NCBI RefSeq assembly: GCF_000721235.1
Contig: NZ_JOFH01000039.1
Span: 1-50,629, forward strand
Length of the DNA stretch: 50,629 nt
Direction of reading: 5' to 3'
Source of the DNA: Streptomyces olivaceus
GTDB taxonomy: Bacteria > Actinomycetota > Actinomycetes > Streptomycetales > Streptomycetaceae
The translations under genes were made by a program, and so were the position numbers. How positions within the stretch are numbered: the stretch's first letter is position 1; each line of letters opens with the position of its first letter. The notes under the pieces are model-generated. The model was not told where the DNA came from. It searched no databases and was given only the letters and a program-made list of their open reading frames with translations. Below, in pieces: positions 1-7,685 of this stretch.

Positions 1-85
1 TGTCCATGTTGCAAGTCTCACAGCACGGTCAAGCCACCGACCTGTCCCGGTCTCCGATCCGCACGGGGCGGGCGATCACCAATTG

Positions 86-105
86 AGACAACTTCTAAGG
101 TGTCT
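86..105. promoter_or_regulatory. Palindromic operator upstream of GntR gene
   Basis: A 20-bp near-perfect inverted repeat, AGACAACTTCTAAGGTGTCT, has 8 of 10 base pairs complementary and lies 25 bp before the chosen GntR start. It sits in the only AT-richer stretch of the leader. GntR regulators usually bind such palindromes over their own promoters, so autoregulation is inferred. Confidence 0.55.
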
Positions 106-129
106 AGAGAGGGAGAGGAGACCCGCCGG

Positions 130-888
130 ATGGCCAACACCGGAGACGACCGTCGACCCAAGTACCAGCGGATTGCGGACACGCTGCGCGAGGAGATCCG
201 GTCGGGTGAGTACGGCCCCGGTGATCGGCTCCCGGGAGAGAACGACCTCATGGCCGTGCACGGCGTGGCCCGCATGACGGCTCGCCAAGCTCTGGGCGTC
301 CTGCGGGACGAAGGCGTCGCTGAAGCCCGCAAGGGCGCCGGCGTGTTCGTCCGGGAGTTCCGCCCGCTCCGGCGCCGGGGCATCCAGCGCCTGGCCCAAC
401 AGCACTGGGGCAACGGGCGGTCCATCTGGTCGGCCGACATCGAGGACCGCTCACTTCAGGTGGACCAGGTCTCCGTGTCCGAGGAAGCCGCGCCCGACGG
501 TGTCGGTGCGGTCCTGGATCTGGCCGACGGGGAGACGGTGTGTGTCCGGCGGAGGCGCTTCGTTCTCGACGGCAAGTCCGTTCTGCTCGCGACGAGTTAC
601 CTGCCCACCTCGCTCGTCGCCGGGTCCGCGGTCACCGAGGAGGACACGGGCCGGGGCGGGACGTACGCCAGGCTCGCGGAACTCGGCCACAAGCCGCTGC
701 GCTTCCGCGAGGAAGTCCGCTCCCGTATGCCGTCGAAGGATGAGGCGGACCAGTTGAGCATGTCCGCGGGCACCCCGGTCATCCTCGTCTGCCGCACCGC
801 GTACACGGGCGAGGGCCGTGCCGTCGAAGTCAACGAAATGACGTTGGACGCCGCCTCGTACATCCTGGAGTACGACTTCGAGGCGTGA
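130..888 (+). CDS. GntR family transcriptional regulator with UTRA domain
   Basis: A 252-residue cytoplasmic DNA-binding regulator. The N-terminal winged helix-turn-helix (about residues 10-75) has the GntR pattern: YQRIADTLREEIRSGEYGPG, then LPGENDLMAVHGVARMTARQAL and a wing ending GAGVFV. The C-terminal 165 residues look like the HutC-type UTRA ligand-binding fold, ending with AVEVNEMTLDAASYILEYDF. The ATG at 130 is chosen because GGGAGAGGAG ends 9 bases upstream; an in-frame GTG at 100 lies inside the palindromic operator. The ligand is unknown. It stands alone, followed by a strong palindromic terminator. Confidence 0.85.
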   Translation: MANTGDDRRPKYQRIADTLREEIRSGEYGPGDRLPGENDLMAVHGVARMTARQALGVLRDEGVAEARKGAGVFVREFRPLRRRGIQRLAQQHWGNGRSIWSADIEDRSLQVDQVSVSEEAAPDGVGAVLDLADGETVCVRRRRFVLDGKSVLLATSYLPTSLVAGSAVTEEDTGRGGTYARLAELGHKPLRFREEVRSRMPSKDEADQLSMSAGTPVILVCRTAYTGEGRAVEVNEMTLDAASYILEYDFEA

Positions 889-937
889 GCCGGGTGGGAC
901 CGGGGAGTTGTCGAGGCGCGCCGTTCGAGTGCGGTTT

Positions 938-969
938 CACCGCGTCCGGGACCGGTCCCGGACGCGGTG
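938..969. terminator. Perfect 32-bp palindrome, probable terminator
   Basis: Bases 938-953 and 954-969 are exact reverse complements with no spacer (arm begins CACCGCGTCCGGGACC). It lies 49 bp after the GntR stop and 57 bp before the next start. A GC-rich hairpin without a T tract is normal for Streptomyces terminators; the absence of any loop is unusual. Confidence 0.6.
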
Positions 970-1025
970 TACAAGCATGGGTGCGCCATGAACAGCCGTT
1001 GGCTCTGAACCACGCGGGGGACCTC

Positions 1026-1550
1026 ATGCGCCGGAAACCATGTGCGCGGCCGGGCGCCGTCGCCCTGCTCCTCGCCCCCGGTGCGGCGCTGCTGCTGGCG
1101 GGGTGCGGGAGCGGCGGCACGGGCGAGGCCGCCGCCGATCGGCCGACCGCGTCACCGACGTCGGAGAGTCCCACGGCGCAGGCACCGGCGCCGGACGCCA
1201 CGCGCGCCGGCGGCCCCAGTGCTTCGTCTCCCTCCGCCGATGCCGACCTCCCGGTGGATCCCGGCCCCGATCCCGGTGGGGGCGCGGGCAGCGCCGTCGA
1301 CGAGGCGTTCGGCGCCGCTCGTAGCGCCGCTTTGCAGAGCGGCCTGCGGTATATCGATCCGGCGCTGGGTACGCCCGAGGGTCTGGCCGGGGCTGATGCC
1401 AAGGCCGACGCCCAGTGCGCTGACCTCCGGCGCAACGTCGCCGACCCGGACCGGCACGCCGCGCAGCGGTTCAGCGTCGGGAACCACAAGGTGACCGAGG
1501 CCGACGGCAAGCGGATCAACACGTTGTTGCGCAACACGTACTGCGGTTGA
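1026..1550 (+). CDS. Small secreted lipoprotein, function unknown
   Basis: A 174-residue protein with a type II signal peptide: charged MRRKP start, hydrophobic ALLLAPGAALL and lipobox LLAGC, so it should be lipid-anchored outside the membrane. Residues about 30-80 are low-complexity Ser/Pro/Ala/Asp. The C-terminal 80 residues form a compact domain with two cysteines (DAQCADLRRNV and the final NTYCG) that could form a disulfide. The ATG at 1026 follows GGGGGAC; the longer frame from 885 would bury the signal peptide. I do not recognise the domain. A second small lipoprotein follows 68 bp downstream on the same strand. Confidence 0.75.
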   Translation: MRRKPCARPGAVALLLAPGAALLLAGCGSGGTGEAAADRPTASPTSESPTAQAPAPDATRAGGPSASSPSADADLPVDPGPDPGGGAGSAVDEAFGAARSAALQSGLRYIDPALGTPEGLAGADAKADAQCADLRRNVADPDRHAAQRFSVGNHKVTEADGKRINTLLRNTYCG

Positions 1551-1618
1551 TGTCCCCGCACCCGGCGACAGGTGCGGCGCGAGTCCGCCGGGAGGGGTCC
1601 CGTCCGGGGCGGGGTTCC

Positions 1619-2131
1619 ATGGCGTCCATGATGCGTAGGACTCCTTCGACTGCCGTTGCTGCCGTTGGTGTCGCCGCCGTGTGCGCCCTTCTCACCTCGT
1701 GTTCCCCGGAGTCCGCGGACGGGCACTCCGCCGAGAGCCGACCCGGCAGGTCCGGCGCCGAGTCGCCGGTGTCCGGCGGCAGGGAGGCGGCGCCGCCGTC
1801 GTCCTCGCCGGCCGGGCCGTGTGCTGACGGGACGTGCGAGGTCGAGGTCGCCGTGGGGGACGTTGTGACCGTGCCGGAGGCGTACGGGCTCGGGCCGATC
1901 GAGGTGACGGCGGTCAACGGCGACTCGGTCGAGTTGGTCGCGCCGCTCACGGGGTCGGGCTTCGGCGTCGCCGGTTGTTCCGGTGGCGGCGGCACGTCGT
2001 CCAACGGCGACGGTGGCGTCACGATGAAGTGCGGCGTGGGACCCGCCGCGACCATCAACGATGCCATGAGCCTGACGGTCGCCGAGATCCGCAGGACCGT
2101 CGCCGTCCTCCGTATCGGACCCGCCAAGTGA
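1619..2131 (+). CDS. Small secreted lipoprotein, function unknown
   Basis: About 170 residues. The start MASMMRRTPS, a hydrophobic stretch and the lipobox LLTSC indicate a lipid-anchored extracytoplasmic protein. A Ser/Pro/Gly-rich linker leads to a C-terminal domain of about 100 residues beginning CADGTCEVEVAVGD, with cysteines also in VAGCSGGGG and TMKCGVG; alternating hydrophobic residues suggest a beta-rich fold. ATGs at 1619, 1628 and 1631 are all possible starts; GGGGCGGGG lies 5 bases before 1619. It follows the previous lipoprotein on the same strand, and the two may be co-expressed. Family not recognised. Confidence 0.7.
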   Translation: MASMMRRTPSTAVAAVGVAAVCALLTSCSPESADGHSAESRPGRSGAESPVSGGREAAPPSSSPAGPCADGTCEVEVAVGDVVTVPEAYGLGPIEVTAVNGDSVELVAPLTGSGFGVAGCSGGGGTSSNGDGGVTMKCGVGPAATINDAMSLTVAEIRRTVAVLRIGPAK

Positions 2132-2191
2132 GGGGCGGGGAGGAGGGAGGGCGCCGCTGAGGTCGGGGCGGGCGGATGACGCGGGCGGGAT

Positions 2192-2228
2192 GAATACGGT
2201 GTCGTATTCGGATACGGCTTGGTATTCT
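2192..2228. promoter_or_regulatory. Inverted-repeat operator and -10 region of TetR gene
   Basis: GAATAC (2192-2197) and GTATTC (2204-2209) form a perfect inverted repeat, followed by GGATAC (2210-2215) and GGTATTC (2221-2227). TATTCT at 2223-2228 fits a -10 box. The GTG start at 2235 is only 6 bases after it, so the transcript is probably leaderless and the repeats would overlap the promoter, as expected of TetR autorepression. Confidence 0.5.
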
Positions 2229-2234
2229 ACTCGG

Positions 2235-2825
2235 GTGACGAAGCGACTCACCCGCGTCGAGCGGCGGGAACGGACGCGGGTCGAGCTGGTCGAGGCTGCG
2301 ATCGGGCTCTTCGCCGCCCATGGGGTGTCGAGCGTGTCGGTCGAGGCGGTCGCCGAGGAGGCGGGCTACAGCCGCGGGGCCTACCACAGCAACTTCTCGG
2401 GACGTGACGAACTGCTCGCCGCCGTCGTCCAGGTCGTGGTGAGCGACCTGGGTGCGGAGCTGCGGCGGCGGACGGACGCGGAGGAGCGCGCGGTCGCGAA
2501 GCTCTCCGGGTACATCCGTACCTTCGCGGCCTACTGCGCGCGCGAGCCGGGCCGGACCCGGGCCCTCGTCGCGGTCGTCTCGTACCGGACGACGGCCGGC
2601 GGCCCGGACTACGACTCGATGGTGGACGAGTCGCTCGGGGACCTGATCGACATCTTCGAGTACGGGCAGGAGCGCGGCGAGATGCGTCGCTTCGACCGGG
2701 TGGTGATGGCCCGGCTGCTGCGCCGGGCCCTCGACGGCGAGGCGGTGCGCATCGCTGCCGAGGGCGCCGCGAGTGCCATCGCCGACGAGCTCGTCGCGAA
2801 CTTCGTGCACGCCACCCGTGCTTGA
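2235..2825 (+). CDS. TetR/AcrR family transcriptional regulator
   Basis: A 196-residue regulator. The N-terminal helix-turn-helix (residues about 10-58) reads RVELVEAAIGLFAAHGVSSV then AVAEEAGYSRGAYHSNFSG, the canonical TetR pattern. The helical C-terminus should bind ligand and dimerise. I chose GTG 2235 because it begins just before the conserved region and follows a -10 box; the frame stays open to 2190, through the operator repeats. It lies 57 bp upstream of an oxidoreductase on the same strand, which is its likely target. Inducer unknown. Confidence 0.85.
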   Translation: MTKRLTRVERRERTRVELVEAAIGLFAAHGVSSVSVEAVAEEAGYSRGAYHSNFSGRDELLAAVVQVVVSDLGAELRRRTDAEERAVAKLSGYIRTFAAYCAREPGRTRALVAVVSYRTTAGGPDYDSMVDESLGDLIDIFEYGQERGEMRRFDRVVMARLLRRALDGEAVRIAAEGAASAIADELVANFVHATRA

Positions 2826-2881
2826 CCGGCATGACCGGACCGCATACGCACGCCCCAGACACCCGAGAGGAAGCGGAAACC

Positions 2882-3964
2882 ATGGTGCCGACCCGCAACC
2901 GTCGCCTCGTCCTGCGTCGACGCCCGACCGGCCGTATCGCCCCGGACACGTTCGGGGTGGAGACGGAGCCGATCGGACCGTTGGCCGACGGGGAGGCTCT
3001 GGTCGAGGTCGCCTGGCTCGGGATCGACGCCACCCAGCGGACCTGGCTCAACCCGGCCTCCACCTACATCGACTCCGTCGGCGTCGGAGAGGTCATGCGG
3101 GGTGCGGGCGTCGGCCGCGTGGTCGCCTCCCGCGACCCGGGGCTGGCCGAGGGGCAGTGGGTCTACGGCACGCTCGGCTGGCAGGAGTACGCCGTGGCCC
3201 GGGGAGAGGGGCTGTTCGGCGTCAACCCGGTGCCGCCCGGCGTGGATCCCCGGCACATGCTCAGCGTGTTCGGGGTCAGCGGGCTGACCGCGTACATCGG
3301 GATCGAGCGGGTGCTGCGGGTGACCGAGGACGACGTCGTCCTCGTCACGGCCGCGGCCGGCAGTGTGGGGTCCCTGGCGGGACAGATCGCCAAGCTGCGC
3401 GGTGCGCGGGTGATCGGCACCGCCGGGAGCGCAAGCAAGGTGGACTGGGTCCGGGACGTCGCCGGTTTCGACTGCGTCGACTACCACGACGACGTCGGCA
3501 AGGCGCTCGGTGCCTTCGCGCCCGACGGCGTGACCGCGGTCTTCGACAACGTCGGCGGCCCGCTGCTGGAGACCGCACTCGACCACCTCGCACTCCACGC
3601 ACGGATCGCGCTCTGCGGCTCGGTCTCGTCCGGGTACACCGCGTCCGGCTACGGACGCGGCCCGGCGAACTACATGCAACTCGCCTTCAGGCGGGCGCGG
3701 ATGGAAGGCTTCATCTTCCTCGACCATGTGGCGGACTTCCCGGCCGCGTTCGGCGACCTGGCGGGTTGGGTCGGTGCCGGTCGGCTGCGGTGGGCGGAAG
3801 ACGTCGTCGACGGTCTCGACGCGGCCCCGGCGGCACTTCAGGGCCTCTTCGACGGGACCAACCTCGGCAAACGCCTGGTCCGCGTCGGTGCCGGCGCCGG
3901 TCCCGGCCCGCTCCGCCGCACGAGCCGGGACGTGCCGCACCAGGACGCCGTACCTCGCGTGTGA
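2882..3964 (+). CDS. NADP-dependent medium-chain oxidoreductase (CurA/PTGR-like)
   Basis: A 360-residue zinc-independent medium-chain dehydrogenase/reductase, of the leukotriene B4 12-hydroxydehydrogenase / curcumin reductase type, which reduces alpha,beta-unsaturated ketones with NADPH. The N-terminal GroES-like fold contains WLGIDATQRTWL and YGTLGWQEYAV. The Rossmann domain has TAAAGSVGSLAGQIAKLRGA and DVVLVTAA. Late residues CGSVSSGY and FIFLDH fit the family. ATG 2882 follows GAGAGGAAGCGG. The Arg/Pro-rich end after residue about 340 looks unstructured. It is probably controlled by the TetR gene upstream. Substrate inferred only by family. Confidence 0.85.
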   Translation: MVPTRNRRLVLRRRPTGRIAPDTFGVETEPIGPLADGEALVEVAWLGIDATQRTWLNPASTYIDSVGVGEVMRGAGVGRVVASRDPGLAEGQWVYGTLGWQEYAVARGEGLFGVNPVPPGVDPRHMLSVFGVSGLTAYIGIERVLRVTEDDVVLVTAAAGSVGSLAGQIAKLRGARVIGTAGSASKVDWVRDVAGFDCVDYHDDVGKALGAFAPDGVTAVFDNVGGPLLETALDHLALHARIALCGSVSSGYTASGYGRGPANYMQLAFRRARMEGFIFLDHVADFPAAFGDLAGWVGAGRLRWAEDVVDGLDAAPAALQGLFDGTNLGKRLVRVGAGAGPGPLRRTSRDVPHQDAVPRV

Positions 3965-3980
3965 TGAACTGTGGCCCGGT

Positions 3981-4005
3981 TTCGAGACGTTGATCTCGTC
4001 TCGAA
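3981..4005. promoter_or_regulatory. Inverted repeat upstream of xylanase gene
   Basis: TTCGAGACG (3981-3989) and CGTCTCGAA (3997-4005) are perfect 9-bp arms around a 7-base spacer, between the oxidoreductase stop and the xylanase start. It could be an operator, a weak terminator or an RNA hairpin in the leader; it ends just before the AAGGGAG ribosome site. Confidence 0.45.
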
Positions 4006-4024
4006 CAAGGGAGTGAGAGGGACC

Positions 4025-5785
4025 GTGGGCCTTGGTGGGGGGACGTGGCAGCGGCTGACCGCCGTGGTGCTCGTCATGGCGGTGGCGGCCGGGTGCACGG
4101 CGCAGGGCGAAGACGCGGGCGGCGCAAACGACGAAGACCTGCTGCGGAACCACGACTGGACGCAGATGCCGGGCACCACCGCGCGGAACGGCATCCTGCG
4201 GGTCGGCGCTTTGGATCGGCGCATCGTGGAGCAGGACTCCTCCGGCGGCCGGCCCAACCCTCCGCTGAACCTGGCCGGCCCGCATCTCAGGTCCGACGGC
4301 GACTTCACCGTCACCGCGCGCATGTCGGGTGTGGGCGACGACGGCGGCGGCTCATGGCTGCGGTTGTACGGACGTGTACCGGTCATCTACGACGAGTGGC
4401 GGCAGGAGCGGCCCTCACTCCGCGTCGGCGTGACCGCCGACGGACAGGTGGAGGTGCAGATATGGGACGGTGAGGGCGATGAGCCGGCCACCTCCAAGGC
4501 TTTCGACTGCGGCTGCTCCGGGACGGTGACGCTCGCCGTGTCGAGCATCGGTGACACCTTCCGCGTGGCAGCCGACGGGCGGCGGCTGGGAACCGTGCAG
4601 GACCCGGGGGTGTTTGCCGAGGGCACTGTCTGGTTCGGTCTGGAGGCCGACGTGGAGGCGGACGCGGAGGCGGGCGAGGACGAGCGCCGCGAGGGGTGGC
4701 GTCTGACGCGGCTGACCGCGCGGGCGGAGAGCGGCGACTCGCTCCGCGTGATCAAGGCGCCGCAGCTGCGCCAGGAGCGGTCCGACGACTCGCTGCGTGC
4801 GCGGGCCGCGGACGTGGGGCGGCCGTTCGACGTCGGCACTGCCCTGGCCGAGAACCCGCTGCTCACCGATTCACGCTACCGGGCGCTCGCGGGAAGCCAG
4901 TTCTCCATGCTCACTCCGGAGAACGCGTTCAAGCCGCAGTTCCTCCACCCACGCCGGGGCGTATACGACTACCGCGACGCGGACCTCCTCGTACGCTTCG
5001 CCCGCGCGAACGACATGAAGGTGCACGCGCACACCCTCGTCTGGCACGAGGCTCTGCCCGACTGGATGCGGGAGAACGACGACCCCGAGGAGGTGCGCCG
5101 GACCATGCTCCGGCACATCGCCGGGGTCGCCGGGCACTTCAAGGGAAAGGTCGCGGAATGGGATGTGGTCAACGAGCCCATGTCCGACGACGAGAAGAGC
5201 TACACCGACGGGGACCTCGGTCTGCGCTCCGAGCAGAGCCCGTGGTTCGAGGCCATGGGCGAGGAGTACATCGACGAGGCGTTCAGGGCCGCCCACCGGG
5301 CCGATCCGAAGGCACGGCTGTTCCTCAACGAGTACGGCATCGAGGAGGAAGGCGAGCGGTGGGACGCCCTTTACGACCTGGTCGAGCGGCTCAAGGAACG
5401 CGGCGTACCGATCGACGGCGTGGGTTTCCAGAACCATGAGTACGCACCCGGCGACCGCATCGACCCGGAGACCTTCCGCAGCCATGTGCGGGACCTGGCG
5501 GAACTCGGCGTTCAGGCGCGGGTGTCGGAGATGGACGTCCCCGTAGGTGAGGACGAGGAGGACGGGCAGCAGACCCAGGCCGACGAGATGGCGGGCAAGT
5601 TGCGGGTCTGCCTGGAGGAGCCGAACTGCACCTCGTTCTCCACCTGGGGATTCACCGACCGGTACGGTTCCACCGCCGACATCAGGACCTATCCTCCGCG
5701 CACGGCCGATTCCCTGCCGTGGGACGCGGCCCTGCGGCCGAAGCCGGCGTACGAGCGCCTGCTCGAGACCTTCGACGAGGCGTGA
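4025..5785 (+). CDS. Lipid-anchored GH10 endo-1,4-beta-xylanase with N-terminal beta domain
   Basis: A 586-residue retaining glycoside hydrolase for xylan backbone cleavage outside the cell. The signal peptide ends in lipobox VAAGC, so the enzyme should be tethered rather than freely secreted. Residues about 40-235 form a beta-sandwich-like region (FTVTARMSGVG, SWLRLYGRV, VWFGLEADVE) that may bind glycan. The GH10 barrel follows: HAHTLVWHEALPDW, acid/base Glu384 in WDVVNEPM and nucleophile Glu502 in RVSEMDVP. GTG 4025 is preferred because AAGGGAG lies 11 bases upstream. No substrate-import genes adjoin it, but the sugar-importer ATPase msiK is in this window. Confidence 0.88.
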   Translation: MGLGGGTWQRLTAVVLVMAVAAGCTAQGEDAGGANDEDLLRNHDWTQMPGTTARNGILRVGALDRRIVEQDSSGGRPNPPLNLAGPHLRSDGDFTVTARMSGVGDDGGGSWLRLYGRVPVIYDEWRQERPSLRVGVTADGQVEVQIWDGEGDEPATSKAFDCGCSGTVTLAVSSIGDTFRVAADGRRLGTVQDPGVFAEGTVWFGLEADVEADAEAGEDERREGWRLTRLTARAESGDSLRVIKAPQLRQERSDDSLRARAADVGRPFDVGTALAENPLLTDSRYRALAGSQFSMLTPENAFKPQFLHPRRGVYDYRDADLLVRFARANDMKVHAHTLVWHEALPDWMRENDDPEEVRRTMLRHIAGVAGHFKGKVAEWDVVNEPMSDDEKSYTDGDLGLRSEQSPWFEAMGEEYIDEAFRAAHRADPKARLFLNEYGIEEEGERWDALYDLVERLKERGVPIDGVGFQNHEYAPGDRIDPETFRSHVRDLAELGVQARVSEMDVPVGEDEEDGQQTQADEMAGKLRVCLEEPNCTSFSTWGFTDRYGSTADIRTYPPRTADSLPWDAALRPKPAYERLLETFDEA

Positions 5786-5808
5786 GGGATCAAGGTGCGC
5801 CCAGGCCG

Positions 5809-5852
5809 GCCGGCCCCGCGCGTCGCTCCGCCGTGCCTGTGCCGGGGCCGGC
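5809..5852. terminator. Stem-loop between convergent xylanase and protease genes
   Basis: Arms GCCGGCCCCG (5809-5818) and CGGGGCCGGC (5843-5852) are perfect 10-bp complements with a 24-base loop, placed in the 89-bp gap between two convergent genes. It could terminate either transcript. Confidence 0.45.
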
Positions 5853-5874
5853 TCGCCGGTGAGGGTGGAGCGGG

Positions 5875-7452
5875 TCAGGGTTCGCGGGTCCGGAGGCCGC
5901 TGTGCGTGGCACCGGTGAGGGTGCAGCCCTGACGGGACAGGTCCAGCTTCGATCCCTCGGCCAGGCAGTCCGTGATCATGTGCACCTGCTGGCCGTAGCT
6001 GCGACCCTGGTGGGAGGTTACTTCTCCGTCCGGGCCCACCTCGTAGGGGTTGTTGTCGGTGCACTGCTCGCCGTTGTCGTTGTGGGTGTTGTGGATACCC
6101 ACGACCGTGTCCCCGTCAGGAGCCAGCAGCGCCGAACCGGAGTCGCCGTGCCAGGGGGCGCAGTCGTCGCTGGTGGCATAGCGGATCGAGTTGTCCAGCT
6201 GGTAGCCGCCCTCCCGCAGGTGCGGCACCACGGCCTCGGCGGTGCAGTGGTGGCGGGTGCCGAGGGACGCCACGGTCAGCGGGTCGCCCGCACGCACGGA
6301 GGTGGAGGTGAGGCGGAAGACTTTCGCGCCCTCGGTCGCCAACTGCGCGTAGGTCTTGTCCAGGCGGTACAGCGCGATGTCGGTGCCGGTGATCGTCGCG
6401 TACATCAGCCGCTTCGTACGGGCGGTGGTCTGCGGATAGCCCTGGCGGTCGGCGATCTGCACCTCGCGGTCGGCCGGCCGGTCCACTGCAGCGGTTCCGG
6501 GCGCGGGCCACTGCCCCTGCACGCAGTGGCCGTTGGTCAGCAACAGTGCCGGGTCCTGCGGCCGGGAGGCGGGAGTGCGGACCACTGATCCCGCACAGCC
6601 GCTCAGGTCCACCGTGCCCTCCATGTCCGGGATCGGATCATCGGGCGGCACGTCGGTGCCCGTGATGATGCCGTTGATCCAGTCGGCGTGCTTGGTGACA
6701 TCGGAGTACAGCGTCTTGCCGCTCGCGTCGGGGCCACTGACGACACCGGCCACGGACCACTGGCCGCCGTCGCGGACCAGCGCGGGCCCGCCGGAGTCCA
6801 TGTTCGACGCGGCGACGCTGCCGTCGCGGCTGCCGATGCACAACTCTCCGCCGGGCGCGGCCGACGGACACGTCGAGATCGGTTGCACTACGGTGTCGGC
6901 CTCCCGCAGCCGCGTGGGGAAACACGCCGCGTCGTCGGTGTCGTCGCAGGTCATGCCCCAGCCCATGATGCGGACGGGCGTCCCGTCCGGCGGCGTGGTC
7001 GAGGCGATCCGCACCGGCTTGGCCCGAACCGGAGTCCGCAGGTGCATCAACGCGAGGTCGCGGCCCCAGAACCCTCCCTCGTCGTGACTGGTCGCCAGCC
7101 GGTAGTAGTGATCGACCTCGGCGACCTCGCCGCCGGACGTGGTGTCCAGTGACCCGACCCGGACCTTCCAGCCGCGCGGGACACCCGCCTTCGCGCCGGT
7201 CGGGTTCCTGCCGGCGCAGTGGCTGGCGGTCAGGACCCACTGCGGTGCGAGGACCTCCACCCCGCAGCCGTGCCGGTCCGCGCGCGGCGGGGCGGGGTAG
7301 GACGGCTGGAACGAACCCATGAACGAGTAGGCCCGGGTGGACTCGGTGCCACCCACAACGGCCTGCGCGGATAAGGGTGTGAGCAGGGTCGCGGCAAGCG
7401 CGATCCCCGTCGTGAGGGCGGCGGCCGCCCTTCGGCCTGACGACATGTGCAT
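5875..7452 (-). CDS. Secreted serine protease with two trypsin-like domains
   Basis: A 525-residue secreted protein with a Sec signal peptide (ends TPLSAQA). Domain 1 (about 32-265) starts VVGGTES and has the S1 triad: His78 in LTASHC, Asp132 in RDLALMHL, Ser220 in NMDSGGPAL, where GD is replaced by MD. Domain 2 (about 280-495) has its own triad: His309 in LTNGHC, Asp358 in TDIALYRL, Ser438 in HGDSGSALL. Most S1 proteases have one catalytic domain, so a tandem with both triads intact is notable. ATG 7452 follows GAGGGAG. No adjoining inhibitor or substrate gene is visible. Confidence 0.88.
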   Translation of the reverse strand: MHMSSGRRAAAALTTGIALAATLLTPLSAQAVVGGTESTRAYSFMGSFQPSYPAPPRADRHGCGVEVLAPQWVLTASHCAGRNPTGAKAGVPRGWKVRVGSLDTTSGGEVAEVDHYYRLATSHDEGGFWGRDLALMHLRTPVRAKPVRIASTTPPDGTPVRIMGWGMTCDDTDDAACFPTRLREADTVVQPISTCPSAAPGGELCIGSRDGSVAASNMDSGGPALVRDGGQWSVAGVVSGPDASGKTLYSDVTKHADWINGIITGTDVPPDDPIPDMEGTVDLSGCAGSVVRTPASRPQDPALLLTNGHCVQGQWPAPGTAAVDRPADREVQIADRQGYPQTTARTKRLMYATITGTDIALYRLDKTYAQLATEGAKVFRLTSTSVRAGDPLTVASLGTRHHCTAEAVVPHLREGGYQLDNSIRYATSDDCAPWHGDSGSALLAPDGDTVVGIHNTHNDNGEQCTDNNPYEVGPDGEVTSHQGRSYGQQVHMITDCLAEGSKLDLSRQGCTLTGATHSGLRTREP

Positions 7453-7685
7453 GAGTGGCTCCCTCGCGTCTGCCGCCGGCCATCACTGCGGCGGGCTGGT
7501 GCGGGCTGGTGCGGCGGACGACAGCCGGCCGTCCCGCCCGGCACCGAGCCTGGTCCCAGCGGCTCTCCGCAAGGTCTCCACCACGTATCAGGCGCGGCGC
7601 GGCAGCCGCTCAGTTGCGTATCAGCGTGTCCGGAAACGGCCTGGTGATCGTGCGCATGGGAGTTGGGGGATGGTGAGGTTGTCCG

